From NCBI GenBank assembly GCA_000507305.1, contig DF239556.1:122983-186982 (forward strand): a stretch of DNA of 64,000 nucleotides. Reading direction: 5' to 3'. The notes beneath the pieces are model-generated. The model did no database searches and was not told where the DNA came from. It worked only from the letters and a program-made list of their open reading frames with translations. The stretch comes from Breviolum minutum Mf 1.05b.01. Its lineage: Eukaryota; Sar; Dinophyceae; Suessiales; Symbiodiniaceae. The stretch's first letter is position 1. Each line of letters opens with the position of its first letter. Of the stretch, positions 23,601 through 38,600 are shown one piece after another. Both the position numbers and the translations under genes were made by a program.

Positions 23601-26600
23601 TGAACTGCGACATGGAGGAGATGCTTGGCTTGGTGGTGGTTTCAATGATTTTTTATCTTCAACCCCTACCTGGGGAAATGATCAAATTTGACTAATATTT
23701 TTCAAATCGGTTGAAACCACCAACTCGTTGTTTTTTTTGGGGGGGGGATGGTTAGTTGCGTTTTTTTTTAATGTCTGGCTGGTGCGAAAAGAGATGGTTC
23801 CATTTTTCCATTGACTAAATGGTCCGAGCAAATCAGCAATTGGTTCGCGGGGGTGGTTCACACCAGCCAGTTGCTTTTTTGTTTGAGAGGTGTGTTTTTT
23901 TTTGGATTTTGGTAGAGATTCTTTTTTTGGTGTGACATCATTGCAAAAAGAATTGAATGGAAGAAAGGATCCTTCTTGTGCCACAGCTTTGGATGGGTAC
24001 TGTTCTTGATGTTTGGCATGGAATCGTTTTCTGTCCAGACCGCAGTGTTGAACTAAGGATTGCTTTTGGTCCCAGCATGACAGCTTTAGTTTATCATCTA
24101 TCTCGCTCTTTTCGGCTGCTTGATACAAAATGCAACCTGTTTTTTTCTGTTTTTTTTGGTCAGTGACAAGGCGCAACAATGACAGAAAGACTTGCTAGGC
24201 GACAAATGGTACTTTACATCACCTTTGTCACTTTTGAAGTCGATGATGATGTTCCGGCTTTCCCGAAATCGGTGGGATATGGTATGATATTGTTTCCTGC
24301 TTGGATGTGCCAGGAATTTAGTAAATGGTTAAGAAATGGGTCGTAACCTATATTGATAAATGGGATATATTCGGGTGAAATCACCCACTGATCCTAAACA
24401 AATTGATCCTAACTTCCAACGGGACATCCAAGTGGAGGGCAACAAAACAAGTTGGGGCCCCCAAGATTCGACGTATAAAAAATAAGAGTTTGAGCCCTGA
24501 AAGGACAGGGAATCTGATCGGCGGGTTTTCTCCCAGGCTTTGCCCCATTTTTTCCGAGGGGCAATAAACCTTTGGGCCCAAAAAAACCTACAAAACTGGG
24601 TAGTTTTGGGGGGTTTTCCATGTAGGTAAAATTTTTGCCAGTCCCATTGAGCATCGGTTTTTTTTTGCAGAATTTGTTTGATGGAGGTCGTGATGTGTAT
24701 CCCTTTCCACCCCAGCTCCCCTATTACCTCAAGAACTTCCCAGAAAATCCGGAACCTTCAAAGAATCAGTGATTGGACCCCTCCAATGGAAGGGTGAGTT
24801 TGAACCTGAAATAGCATCCGGGGAGGTGTTTTGGGGCCCTCAAAATGACGCCACTGGATTGAGGGTTTAGGATTCTTAGGGATCACCTCGAAATGTTGTT
24901 CTCAAACCTTTGCCTGCCCGTTTTTTTTTGGACACACACCCATACAATCCATGGGGACGATGATGTATATTTACCGACATGGAATGGTTGATTTTTATGG
25001 TAAATGTATGTAAATGTATATATATATATATGTAAATATACCAGTCCCATGGATTTTCCCCTGGGTTGCTAAGGAATGGTGCTGTGATGTCGCCAGGAGA
25101 CAACATCGTTTTAGATCCCATCAGTCACGGTGCAAATGTTTGGCCTTGGATTCAATTGGCCAAGGCTTTGAACGTGGAAGTTCGATATCTTCCAACTCAT
25201 CAGGAGAGGTTCCCAAGATCTGGGAGGATGGGTTTCCAGTTAGTAAGTTAAGTAGTTAATGTTGACACCGGATTAATGAACCCCATGGTTGTTTAATTGG
25301 GGGGGTCCCATTTTAAGAAGATTTATCACTTTTGGGGGTACCCCCCTTAATAATCACTATAGGGGTTTATTAATCCGGGGGTGACATTAGTTGTTACACC
25401 CCTGAAAACTAACGGCTGGATGGCCCCAAAATGATGGGCCTTCGAAAAAGGTAACTCCACCCGATCTTTTATTGGTCCCACGGTCCCACGAAACCATGGT
25501 TATACTTATTAACCATGCACCTACTAACTGGGGTATGCAAAAATTTCATCACTGCCGGAGTCAGTGGAGTCGGATCTGAGATTGAAATTGAAGTGGTTTG
25601 GGGGTTGCCAGGGCTTGGGGTGTGTGTTGCTGAACTGATATAATTGATATAATCTACGAATCAACTTGAAGGGTCACTTTTTGAAGGATTTTTTGATCAA
25701 GTGTGGACTTGTAGTTTGAGGTGCTTTTCAAGCCAAGTATTCGGAATATTTTTTCTTTTGGCAAAAACAGTTGTTTTTTTCATTCAAAACAACTGGTCAC
25801 TCATCCTGTTGTTCTATATATTTTGGATCACCCCACCAGCCGAAAAACAGTGGCAAATAAAGGTTTAGGTTGAGATTCTGCACTAAAACGTAATGATTCT
25901 GGTGACACTGGCATCCTGGGTGAGGGGGTTAGATCCAACATGTCTTCCCACCTTGTTGCCCACCTTGGGGATATCCCCTACTTGGATGTCGCAGGAAGTT
26001 AGGATCCATGGTTAGGATCAGTGGGTTATTTCACCTGCTTATTAAATGGGGTATAGGCTAGGGTTGTTTTGGGGTGAGTTCTCACCCACTGATCCTAAAC
26101 AAATTGATCCTAACTTTCTGGGACATGCATAACTCCCCAGGATCTCTCTCGTTGCGGTATAGATGTTGATCCAGATGCTTTATCACAAGTTGTGGACCAT
26201 CGAACACGTTTGGTGACGATGGGTGCAGCCTCCAATGGTGTTGGAACGGTACATGACATTCATCTTCTATGTCAAGCAGCATGTAAGATGTCGGATGGAA
26301 ATGCCTTTACTTTTGTAGATGTACCTCGGTTTTTTGCAGAATCAGAAGAATACTAGGTGGTGGCAACTCAAATATTTTTTATTTTTATCCCTGTTTGGGG
26401 AAATGATCAAAATTTGACTCATATTTTTTCAAATGGGTTGGTTCAACCACCAACCAGAATAATATAATAGGACCCTCCAATTTTCCGGGGGTGAAAAAGT
26501 GGCACCTGTATTGACGCAGGGGTGGGGTCTTTAGGTCAAACCGCCAGTTTTAGAGGTTCCAGGACTCCTTAGGGCGACACCCATTTTTTTTTCTGGGGTG

Positions 26601-29600
26601 GATGGGGATCCAAAGAACTCGATGAACCATCAATCTATTGGCCCTAAGGATCCGTTTTGTATGTCCTAAGGATCCAGGATTAACCCGAACCAATCCTAGT
26701 TGTGGGGATGGGATGGATTGGGACCATCAAACCTACGAAGATTCGGGAAGGATATATGGATCCTTGGGTGGTCAATTTTGAAGGCAGTGTTTTTTTGAAA
26801 AAAATAGTGCAAGTTTGGGTTGGTGTCATACAATGACCCCCTGGTTTATCAAGTTGTTTTTCTTGTCATTTGGATGGTGATACGGCGAGTAAGGTGCAAG
26901 TCACAATAAAGATCGATGAATCCAATTTATGTTCAGCTTGGTACTCTAAACATTGTTTGTTGGTTGTTTCAGTTGGATGATTCACCAAACATCCATTAAA
27001 ATAATTTGAAAAGAGATTACCCAACGAGCGGAGGATTCCGAGAATTTGGATGGGACGACCAAAGACGCCTACTCAACATCCGTGAGATTGTGATAACCCA
27101 GCGGGAAGTAGCAAAACCTATTTCCAAGCAATGTCATCTCACAATTTCCATGCAAAAAGCAGCACAAAAACCATCTTTCCCATCATATCTACAATCTACA
27201 TGTTTCCATCATACCCTAGGCTTCCAAACACCTGGTGAGAAGGTATTTCGACCCCCCAAAACATACCTTAAACACCGAACCTCAGGAGGTATGACTGGAA
27301 GACTAGGGATACTGAGGCCGTTCATTATGCTCCTCATGGCTATTTGGATGTGAAGAACATTGCTTGCGACTTCCTAGCATGTTCTCCTTACAAATTCTTT
27401 GGACCTCATGCAGGTTTGGTGGGGTGTTTTTGTGGGACACATGTGCGTGGATGGATGGGACTTTTGGTCCGGGATGTTGAAATCACCTTTTAAGGTTTTT
27501 TTCGATTTTCAGGTACCTAAAGTGGAGGAATCCAAAAAAACATCTCTGTCTAGGTCCTAGGTGGTGGTTTCAAAGATTTGGGATGATGTTCATCCCGTTT
27601 TTTTGGTCATCATTATTTTTTCGGCATGGTTTTATTCCCTTACAAAAAGCTGGAAACCATGCAGCTAAAAACAGCTGAGGATACCTCCATATTTTAGGTA
27701 CCTGAAATGCTTGGTGATAGAAAAACTATGTACCTAGTGACGAAGGTATATTTACCAACTAATCTTGGACCCCAAAACCATGAAAAATGAAGGTTTTACA
27801 CCCCGAAAATATGGGTTATAACTCCTAAAAATGAAGGTTGTGGGTTCCCATGGTAATCTTGGAATTGTGTGTTTTAGATGATATTTTGCGGGATTCTACC
27901 AAGGTAAATCATCATCAACTCACCATTTATGTGTGTGGAACTCTTTTCGGAAAACAGCTTTTTCGCAAATCTATATACCTGGACCTTCCAGTCGGGGTGC
28001 CATCCTTAAACCCTTTTTGGAATGGTGAAGGACGACACCCTTTAGCAACGGAACCATTTTTGGCACCCCGACTTTGAAGGTGCTGGTATAAATATGTAAA
28101 TTTGCCATCCAAATCAACCATGGATCCGAGGGGATTTGTTTTTTTATGGTCATTCACAACTTGCAGCACAACTTTCGAAGATTTTTTTCCAACCACCGTT
28201 CAACCGGCAAATCCGAACAAAAAACGGTTGGTTAAGAGAAATCCTACCAGTTGAGGTTTGGAGTTTTTGTTTGCATTTTTTATATGTTTTTTACGGAATC
28301 ATTTCGATCAACTAATGGTAAAAAGGTGGTTTGGGTTGGTGGTTTGGATTCCTCGGATCCCCTTATGAAAGGGTTCGTTGCTTAGGGGTACGCCTTGAAT
28401 CCCAAACCACCAATCTACCATTAATTAATTCGATGTGATAAATTTTGAGGTCATATGATACCCGGATTTCTTTTCACAGATATCTTTGAGATTCATTGAA
28501 AAACTTACCCAAAAACAGTGATCATGTTCTTAAGAATTTCTGGAGAGATACACCCGTTACTCCTTACAACTAAAATTTAGCCCCTGAACATAGGCCACCC
28601 AAAAAGGAAAGCAGTCTTCCAACCAGCAATTTTCAGGTGCTAATTCTTAGTTTCACGGAGGGTAGAATCAATATCCCCACACGCTCCATGGGGGCTAGAA
28701 TGTTTACCTACATTTTCCATGAATTTGAGCCATCCATGTACATAAAATATTCCAGTCCCATGGAGCATTTGCGATCCCTATGCACCCCTTCTCCATCCGA
28801 GTCCTGTGTGGATATTTATTCCCAGCTGTTTCATCTTGTAGGGATCTCAGGGTACCACCCCCCAATGAACTAGCCGGCCTTATTAAGGGATCATTGTGGT
28901 TAATAATCCCTTAAAAGGGGAGGGTTCAAGGGTGTCCGGGGAGTTGGTAGCTAGTTAGTAAGTTGGTTTTAAAATCTATTTGCGGGACTTACAAGCTACT
29001 TATATAGGGGTTATTATCTATTTACTAAGTACCATGGACATCCCAGTACCCTTAGATTCCCATGATCATACGAGAATTTGTTTCAACTTCAGCGGTGAGA
29101 GGCGTCTTGTATGGGAGACGAAGCAGTATGGAGTCGTTACCAGCTGATCGTTTGGAATCTTGGTGACAAAGCAATGGCTATTTGATGCTAGGGCGGGCCC
29201 CTATAAATGGCCGAAAATAAATGGGTTTGCCTGGGGTTATTTCACCCTACTTATAGGAGTTACAACCTCATTTATAACTGGTAGGGGCCCAGCTTGTAAC
29301 CCCCGGGAAATTTAAGACAGATACAAAAAGAAAAAGGTTTGAAAAAAGGTGATTTCTTTTTGCATATGCTCATTTTGGGTATCCGGTATCCATTTTGAAA
29401 TTTCAAGGGTGTTAGAATAGTTCTCCAAAATCCAAACATAAACCTCACAAATCTGTAAGGATCCATACCCTTCCCTAGAGTAGGTTTGATGGTCCCAATC
29501 CCATCCCCACAATAGGGTGAATCCCTTTCTTAGGACATACCGGGATCCTTAGGGTATACTAATCATTCGCTGATATCATAGTTTACTGGTCGAGGGTGGA

Positions 29601-32600
29601 CTGGCTGTTGCAGATTTGAAAGACTTTCATCTCCTTCAGGTGAGAAAAGAACGGGTCCCGCTGTGGAAATTTTGAAAACCGGGCGTTTCGGAAAGATGTA
29701 TTGATGGTTTATGGCTAAAGGCTCCGTACAAGTCCTCGGAATGTAGGAAAAAGATGGAAAAAGGCTTCTAACAAGGGATGCATGGATTGTTGATGCAACA
29801 CACACTTTTGTTGCAAAACACCATGATACAAATGAGTAAGTTCAAAAAAAAAATGAAATGTTTGGTAATCTTTTTGAACATTTGTCTGTGTGAGGATTGT
29901 TCGGACAACTCCTTGCCCAGTATTGAGAACGGCAACATGTCTCGCTGGGAATTGGGCACACAGAACTACGAGGCAAGGCTGGTGACTTCCAGGGGAATGA
30001 AGATCTTGGAAAGTCAACATTTTTAACAATGAAACGCCTATGAAGTCTTCATACATCTAGGTGGTGGTTTCAAATATCTTTTATTTTCACCCTACTTGGG
30101 AAAAGATTCCCATTTTGACTACTGTAATATTTTTGAAATGGGTTGAACCCACCCACTAGTACATCCTATTTCCATACCATTTCTATAATTCCTAGGTGGT
30201 GGTTTGATTTTTTTGGTTGTTCATCCCGATACGTGGGGAAGTTAATGATCCAATTTGACTAATAATTTTCAGATGGGTTGAATACCACCAACTAGATTCA
30301 AATGATTTTTTTAATGAATACTTTTGTAGATGCTCTGTGAATGTGTGTTTCCGAAAGACACCAACATCTGCTTTGATCAATAGAAGAATACAGTGGCAGG
30401 TGATGGCCAACGTGTTGGCGGTGATCAAGGAGTGAATATAAATGACTGTTCATGAAAATTGTTTTTTGCTTAATCATTTACTTCTGCCATAATCATATAC
30501 AACAGATTGACTGGACCGACCTTTCTTATGTTTCTTCCAACATTTGAAAAGGATCATAATATTTGAACTCATTTACCACCTTCCAATTTCAACCTGCTCA
30601 ATACCCATAGAATCCATGTATGGTATGTTTAGATATATTTTATTTACCATAAAAATCAACCTAATGTAGGCAAATCTACCATATACGTGGACCCTACTCA
30701 GCGGATCATCCCAGTTAGCAAGTGGTTAGGATCACCCCCATGTATAAGCCATAATAAGAAGGCCATTTGGAAGGGGGTCCCATAACCCGATCCTTAGGAG
30801 ACGAAAACTAACCATAGTTATTATATAACCACTTCTCTGGTCAAATTATAGCAACCTCACACGCCCTCACCCCAAAGGGTGGTTTAGTAAGGGAAATTTT
30901 CTTATTTCAGAGAAATCTAGGTTGGTGAAATATCATGATTTGGCCAGTCGACTAAGTAACTGGGATGATACTCCAAAGTACGGCTTGTGCTTCATCATCC
31001 CTTCCTGCCAGGCGCTGGCAGGTGTCGCTGCTGTCAGGGCACTGAGTGTTTTTGTGGGAAGGAAACGGGACTGAAAAAGGTCGGTCCCAAGAAACCCGTT
31101 ATAAATCGGGGGGTTCTGGGTCTCCTGTAAGTATAGGCTAATAACCCCAATTATCCATGTATTTTCCGCCATTTGTTTTTTTAATGGGATGAATCGAAAT
31201 AACTCCACTGAAACGGTGACATAACCTCAGTGAAAGCCATTTGTTTTCGGCCATTTATAGGGGCTATCCATCGTGCCACTCCGTTTTTAAATTGATCTTT
31301 TTTGGGGGGCCCATCTTGTAGAATGCTTCGATTTCGGGACCAAACTTTGTTACGGTTTACAGGATTAGCCCATGAATACCCATGACGGATGCATGGGACG
31401 AACGGGTATATTTACCTACGAATTTATATACACCATACAAATCAACTATTCATGTAGGTAAATATGACACCCTAGTCTTCCAAATGAATCCTGAGAAGGT
31501 GTTTGGATGGTATATGTTTTTGGGGTCCAAATGCCTTCTCACCGGGTGTTTGGAAGGCTAGGGACATGGATGGTATGGGTAGCATTTCTGATGTTTAGCA
31601 CCAGTTCGCCCGGGAAAAGTTAGGAGCCCAAAAGTTTAAAAGGATCCTCTTGAAAGCATATTTTTTGAGAGGTTTTGCTGTGTTTTTTTTAATCTGTACA
31701 GTAACATTTCATGACTTGGAGATCATAGTTTTTAAGTTCAATAAGTCTGATAAAGTCTGATAACTTTCGGGGTGAAACAAAGCCACTTTCCCCTGACAGG
31801 GTTTGCCTTTCAAATGGACAATTCTCTTCCAAGATAAGGGAATTCATTGGGAGTAATGAAAATTATGGTTGAAGCGTCTGGACGCCTGACTTTTTTCCGA
31901 CCAAATCTTGAACTAATGGGCACTTTTTGGCTCCCAATTCCGACATGATTGGCATCATCACAAGCTTTCTTAAGATCACCAAAATGTGGTTAAACCAATC
32001 ACCAACTGCTCGCAGAAAATACCCCCCTGAAAAAAGTCCATGCTGGAAAAACTGAGGCGGTGAAATACATGGCAGAACTCGGAGATCGCTTTGGTGGTGC
32101 TGATGTGGATGGCACTATGAACGAACGTATTGAAACAGGTCACTTGAATTGGCAGGGAGAGATGTGTTGATGTAGATTGGGTATGCAAGTCATTCACTGT
32201 CATCCGTCCACAGGATTCTGGCTCGTCACCATAGCCCAGATGACATGAAAGCATGTTTAGGATCCGGGGCATCCCTAAATACCTAATTAACCTTCACTTT
32301 TCCTACTAAATATGGGGTGACGCGCAACAAAGCACATACTAAAAAGGTGACCACCAAAAAACACATGCTTTTTTTTTGATGTTCATAAAATCAATAAAAT
32401 GTTTCAGTACTTTAAGGATTGTGACAATTTGATACAATTTGGTGAAAGTGAAAAAACGCATGCAATGCAGGATATATAACCAAAAGAAACATGAATTGCA
32501 CGATGCATGGGTTGAAAGTTTTTGTTCAGACACATTTGCTTGCCTCCCCAGATGCTCAATGTATGGCATATTTACCTACATGAATGGTTATTTTTATGGT

Positions 32601-35600
32601 AAATTAGTTGGAACATATACTTCAAATGGATCTTCTGGGTACTGATTGGTTTATAGGAATCCTCACAAACAAGGGTGATTCCACAAAACTCCCAATAATG
32701 GGACCCCCTTTCTGGGAAGTATTCCTATCCCATTGAGTGTTTGGCCTCCTTTTGTTCCTCGGTTTCGTTTCGTTGCAACAAAACCAGGTTTCCGTGCCAT
32801 TGCTGCCCATGAGAATGAGCTGAAGCGTCGCATGTTGGTGCCATGGTTTCGGAAGTTGATGATCCCCATGTTGTAGAATTAATAAGTTATAGTCATAGTT
32901 ATAACTGGATGGTGGTTTCAAACATATTTTATTTTCACCCGTATTTGGGGAAGATTCCCAATTTGACGATCATATTTTTCAACTGGGTTGAAACCACCAA
33001 CCAGGTTATATAGTTGAAATGAAACCACCAAAAGCACCCCAAACAAACCAACTTGCAAATCATATACCAGCTTCTGCCATTCGGGACCTGATTAGCCCAG
33101 ATGGAGGTGAAAAAATTCACCCCTGGTTTCAGGTCACTAGAAAAACACAAACCCTTAAAAGGTCACGAATCCCGAGTTGAACCTGGATATTGTAAACAAA
33201 AAAACATGGGGGTCATTGAAATGACCGATATTTGGGTGGGTGGGTGTAATGAAAACAATGCAACATCTATACTTTCTATACCCATAGCATCCATGTGTGG
33301 TATTTTTACCTACATTTTGCCATAAAAATCAACCATTCATGTAGGCAAATATACAATCGTCCCATGGATGGTATGGGATTTTTTTCTTAATTGTTTGAGG
33401 GATTTGCCATGAAACGACCGTGCCTTTGGGTTGGTGTCATTTGGGTGATCCGATGTCCTTGTGTAAGATAGATCTTGGGCAACTTAGTAGGATTCATGCA
33501 TTTCGGTGTGTTTTTTTGTTGGATCTCAGTGTGCTTTTTTGGNTTTACAGGTTTTTATACATCCCAGGTGGTTGTTTGGGATTTCTGAACCATCAACAGT
33601 AGCATTGCTTATCCCAAAATGATGCATGTTGTGGTTTAGAATGTGCTTGCCCTAAAAATCAGCTCAGACTCTCCAATGGAAGGGTGAATGAACCTGCATT
33701 ACGCAGGGTGAATTAGCCACTATGACTAGCAGTGGTGTATATAAGGTTCCTCAAAATTTTGCCAGACTATTGAGGTTCCAGGATTCTTAGGGTAAGATGT
33801 TTTAGTGCCACATGTATCAGAAACACTTATTGGATCCTTCAGGGATCATTAAACTTTAGGATCCATTATTTTTTGGGGGGGGAATCAAACTTTATGCAAA
33901 TGGATGGCATGGCCATGGTAATGTTTGAGAGATTTTCCAAAAATGCTAGTCTAAGTGTTTTGGGTTGGTGTGATAATAATTGGACCCCTGTTTTGGCTAT
34001 ATTTCGAACAAAACGAATGATTGATGATCGGTTCTTGAAGATTCACTGCGTTCAAACTGAGGAAGGTTTACGTAGTATGCCCAACGTCCAGCTGTGCGAA
34101 ACCCCAGAAAATTCTGTCAAGATTTACGTCGAGACATGACGAGATTTACCAGGTCGCCCTTGAAAATGAGCCATCCCAAAACGGGGTCCACCATAAGCAC
34201 CTTGTTACATGGGAGGAGAATCAACCCTAAAGATTGACAGGTATTGTTCCTTTTGTTGATGCAGGGTTTCTCCAGTTGTTTAGGGTTGTTTCAAGTGATT
34301 ATGGCAAACCCTGCAAAAGGAAAGTAGTCTCCCAACTCCTATCATTTTCAGGTGCTTCGGTTAGTTTCAGAGAGGATATTCGTTTGTTGATGCTTCAAAG
34401 AATTAGGCAGTCACGAGTTGAGTTTGGTAGTTTCTCCCACCTTTTATTTTGGTTTATGATGCTTGGTAGTTGAGGGTATTCAAGAGCCACTTATTGCAGA
34501 GGATCTTTGTGTATCTCAAGCATGTAGGTCAGAGATTTTTTTTTGAGATTGATGAACTTTCACCACATTTATTTCACCACATTTTGATGATCAATTTTTG
34601 GATGTTTCAAGCCACATTTTGATGACACATTTAATGTCAATTTACATTTGACAGGATGGTGGTTCCAAATATGTTTCATTTTCACCCCACCTGGGGAAAT
34701 GATGCAATTTGACTAATATTTTTCAAATGGATTGAAACCACCAACTAGTTTAAGGTCGCCAAAAATCATTGATCCTGACCGTGGAGAGAAGGAATCCCTT
34801 TCGAGTCGAAAATGCATTGTTCATCAGACATGTAGATATGGGAAAGAGGTTTTGAAGTAAACTTGAATTTTTAAGATGATTTGACCTATTCTCAAAAGAT
34901 TGGGTCCCTATGTTTATTAAAGGGCCTTTTTTGACGTGGCCGGAAAAAAAACACATTTTTTGCAACTGCCTGGGCACGGTGAGAAAACCAGATCCAAACT
35001 CAAAGGCGAATTAATTGAATCACCTCCTAGGACTTCTTCCAAGTGACCATTGAAAAAAAAGCCCAAATGGAGGGCCTTGTTTTTTGGGGGGGTAAGTTGG
35101 GTTCGGTCCCTTCAAAAATAGAGGTCTCCTTGGGGTTCTAAAGGTAGGTTCCATCCAAACCATTTCTCAGGTTCGGAAATCGCCAGGATCACAAAATCGC
35201 AAGGATTTTTGAATAGAAATATTGTATCTAACTTCCCCCAGGTGATGAAAGATTCGTGACCAAGGGATTTCATCCCCGATCCTTGGGTTGGTCACTTAAA
35301 TTTACAAAAAAACATTAAAAAGGGTCACCTAGATTCACCAGAAACCCTAGTCTTCCAAATACCTTATGAGGATCGGTGTTTGGGGGGCCCCCAAAACACC
35401 TGCTTATTAGGGGATTTTACGGCTTCCAAACACGGATACTCACAAGGTATGACTGCAAAATTTTGGAAGACTAGGGTATATTTACCTACATGAATAGGTT
35501 GATTTTTTTGATTTTCATCTAGGTGAACATATGCAATCGCCCCATGGATCCTATGGGATATATGGAACATCCACCATTTATTTACAACGGTAAGATTTTG

Positions 35601-38600
35601 TTCATCCCCCAAAACTGGACTTCCAAGCTGGATCCCGCGGGCTCGAATCTCCCCCCCCAAGGCTTGGCATATCAGATCCGGAAGAGGCTGGAAAACGGTG
35701 ACCTGAGAAATTTTGACGCCAAGATGCGTCATGTGTGTTTCACTAATATCTACCAATTAACAGAAACAACAACAACAACAAAAACAGCATCAAACAACAT
35801 CAATCCACATGAAACAAATGCTACTGTAGGTGGTTTCATTTTTTTTGATTTTTTCATCCCTATTTGGGGAAGATGAACCCATTTTGACGATCATATTTTT
35901 TCAGATGGGTTGGTTCAACCACCAACTAGAATGATTTCTATCAAAACCGCTCATATTGCGTGTCAGGTGCAATATCGCACTTCTACCTTTGCAGTGGCCA
36001 AAAAGGGCCTCGCTGCACAGGACCACCACAAGTTGTTTTTTTTGCAAAGCTTCCAATGGTCAACTAATGGTTAATTGGCGGTTTGGGTTGGTAGGGATAC
36101 CCCTAAGTAATCCCAATCCCTTTCATAAGGGGATGCTAGGAATCCAAAAATCCAAACCACCGGGCCCCACACCACCAATGAACCATTAGTTGAAATGATG
36201 TTGATGTTGGAAACATTGACCTTGTGACTTGTTGAAATACAAGGCCCCATTTGCTTCAACAAACGGCAGAAACAGCTCGAAGTAACTCGAAATAGCTGGA
36301 AATAGCACCTCCCGAAGGTGTGTTTTGGAAGCAAACCAGGTAGGAAGCAAAATTATACAAAAGATTCTCAAGCAACTTGTGACTTTGGGAGCTTCAACTT
36401 TGAATCGATGAATCTATGACTTTTTGGGGGATGTGTTTTTTTTCTAGTTTTTTTTTTTTGTCTGGGATCATTCAATGGGATCGATTTGGATGCAGAAATT
36501 GTATATGTTCAATTAGTTTTCTGGATTCCTTCCGGGGGGTTAGATATAGTTTTGTGGGAAATTTAAGAATTGCCCCTGATGAACGCGTTTCTATTTTCTG
36601 GTGATGTCATTTATCATCATGTATTAGTCAAGTAGCAGTCGATCTATCATTTATATAGGAAATTCCTTCTGGCTTTGAATCCGAAGGTTGTTGAAGCATG
36701 TATGTGGCAACGGTGTATTGCACAAACGGTTTGAATTCGTTGACTTTTTTTGCACCAACAAAAACACATTGACATGTTGGGTAATTATGACATCATGAAA
36801 TCAGAGATTTCCTTTGGTAAACATATACTGGGTGGTGGTTTCAAAATGTTTCAAATATTTTTTACTTTCACCCGTATTTGGGGAAGATTCCCATGGTTGA
36901 CTAATATTTTTTTTAAGGGGTTGAAAACACCAACTAGTATAATATATATAATATGTATATATAAATATATATATATATACACTTTTACCAGCACTTTAAA
37001 CTGTCGGGGTTCTTCCGTCCTGAAAAAAACCTTACTATGGGATGGTGATTTTTGACACCTTGAAAGGCAGGTCCAGGTAGAGGACCGTTGTATCCATAAA
37101 TGGTGGATGGAACCCATAGGATCCCATGACGGATCCAGCCCGGGGCGCCTTGCATATGTGAAAACCTACATGATTTTTTTCAAAAAAATCAACGAAATTC
37201 ATGTAGGTAAATATACCATTTTGTCTTCCAAAATCCTCCAGCTCATACCTTGGGTTTGTATCCGTGTTTGGAAGCCCTAAAATCCCCTTCGTTTTGCAGG
37301 TGTTTTGGAGGCCCCAAAAAACTCATAAGGTATTTGGAAGACTGGGGTTAATATATATTTAAAGTTTCGAGGGGTAAGCAACCTCACGAGGTGGTGGCAA
37401 CGAATTTTCCGCCCCCGAATGTTTGGGGTTCATGATCCAATCTGACGGTTTTGCATATTTTGTTCAAAGGGGTTGGTGAAACTCAACCACCAACTAGCTC
37501 AGATTGTGTCTTCCAAACATTATACATACCAGCTTCTTCCAAGTGACCCTTTGATCACCCAAATGGAGGTCACCAACAACCCTTGAAAAGGTCAGGAATA
37601 ACACACCCCTAAAGGTCACGAACGGAAGAACCTGGTACACACGTCTGTTTAGACATTGAAGTTAAACGTGAAGGGGTTCCAAATTCCCAGGAGCTTGCGG
37701 AGAAGTTATGTGAGAGGCAGGGATGATGGCTTGGGGGAGGCATCTGGAATCATTTTTGCCCCAAAGATGCCGCCCAACCACTCGGTCGGAATTTCGGTTA
37801 GTGAGTTTTAAGATTGGCTAATCTGTGGGGCCCATTTGGCAATAGCTGCTTATTGAGACAAAAATGAGGAAGCGGAAAACCAGGATAGAAAACATCGGAA
37901 AACGGGCTGTTGGTCAGGGGAATCTGGTGTACTGCTGGCAATCACTATGCGGGTTTTTGGCAGAAACATGGTGCCACTGATGGGATGACACGTTTTTTGG
38001 CAAGAAAATTACGGACCGCTGGTGGCGAACGGAAGGGAGGGATTTTGGAGCTAGGGGTATCTACAAATTTCAGCAGAATATGGACAGATTTGGAGCTACC
38101 TCCAGGTTTCAAAGCACTTCTTAGATTTGGGGGGTGGGGTTTGTGTTTGGAAGTTTGATTTCTGAGTCTCTGGATATTTGAGGACATCGGATTTGGAATT
38201 GGCTGTTTTAATCGTAGGTCTCAGATGAGCAATGAAAAAACCTGGTTGTTTAGGGTATATAGGGGATTATACTAGCCAGTTGTGTTGGGATTATAGGAAA
38301 CCATTATAAGGATCCTTATCAAACAACCAGTATGATGAAAGCATCTGAGGGTTTTTTTCGTGGCTCAGATGTTGTTTTGAGAGCTTCAGATTGGGTGCAA
38401 TAATAAAACAATGATTTTGATGGATAAGAGTTCCAGTTTTCTTTTGGAACACATGCAACTTGCACTTGCCCGAACATGTTTCAGCACAGCTAGCATCTTG
38501 AATCAACTTTTAAAATTGTGAATGTTTTATTTGGTAATGTTCCTGGAACCAGAAACAAGCAGTTTTAAATGGATGTTTGCAGTGATACACTATTTTTTCA

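Noticed and set aside
33542-33544. Ambiguous base n as a sign of a misassembly
   Set aside because: A single N at 33543 in intronic sequence, with no break in element or gene structure around it.
34234-34473. Possible exon of the fusion gene (EDIRLLMLQRIRQSRVEFG)
   Set aside because: It begins in a family E element (TTCAGGTGCTTCGGTTAG) and is not needed; exons at 34121 and 35595 join in frame without it.
36416-36604. Possible exon (NLRIAPDERVSIFW)
   Set aside because: No splice sites in phase, and the family alignment leaves no room between exons 15 and 16.
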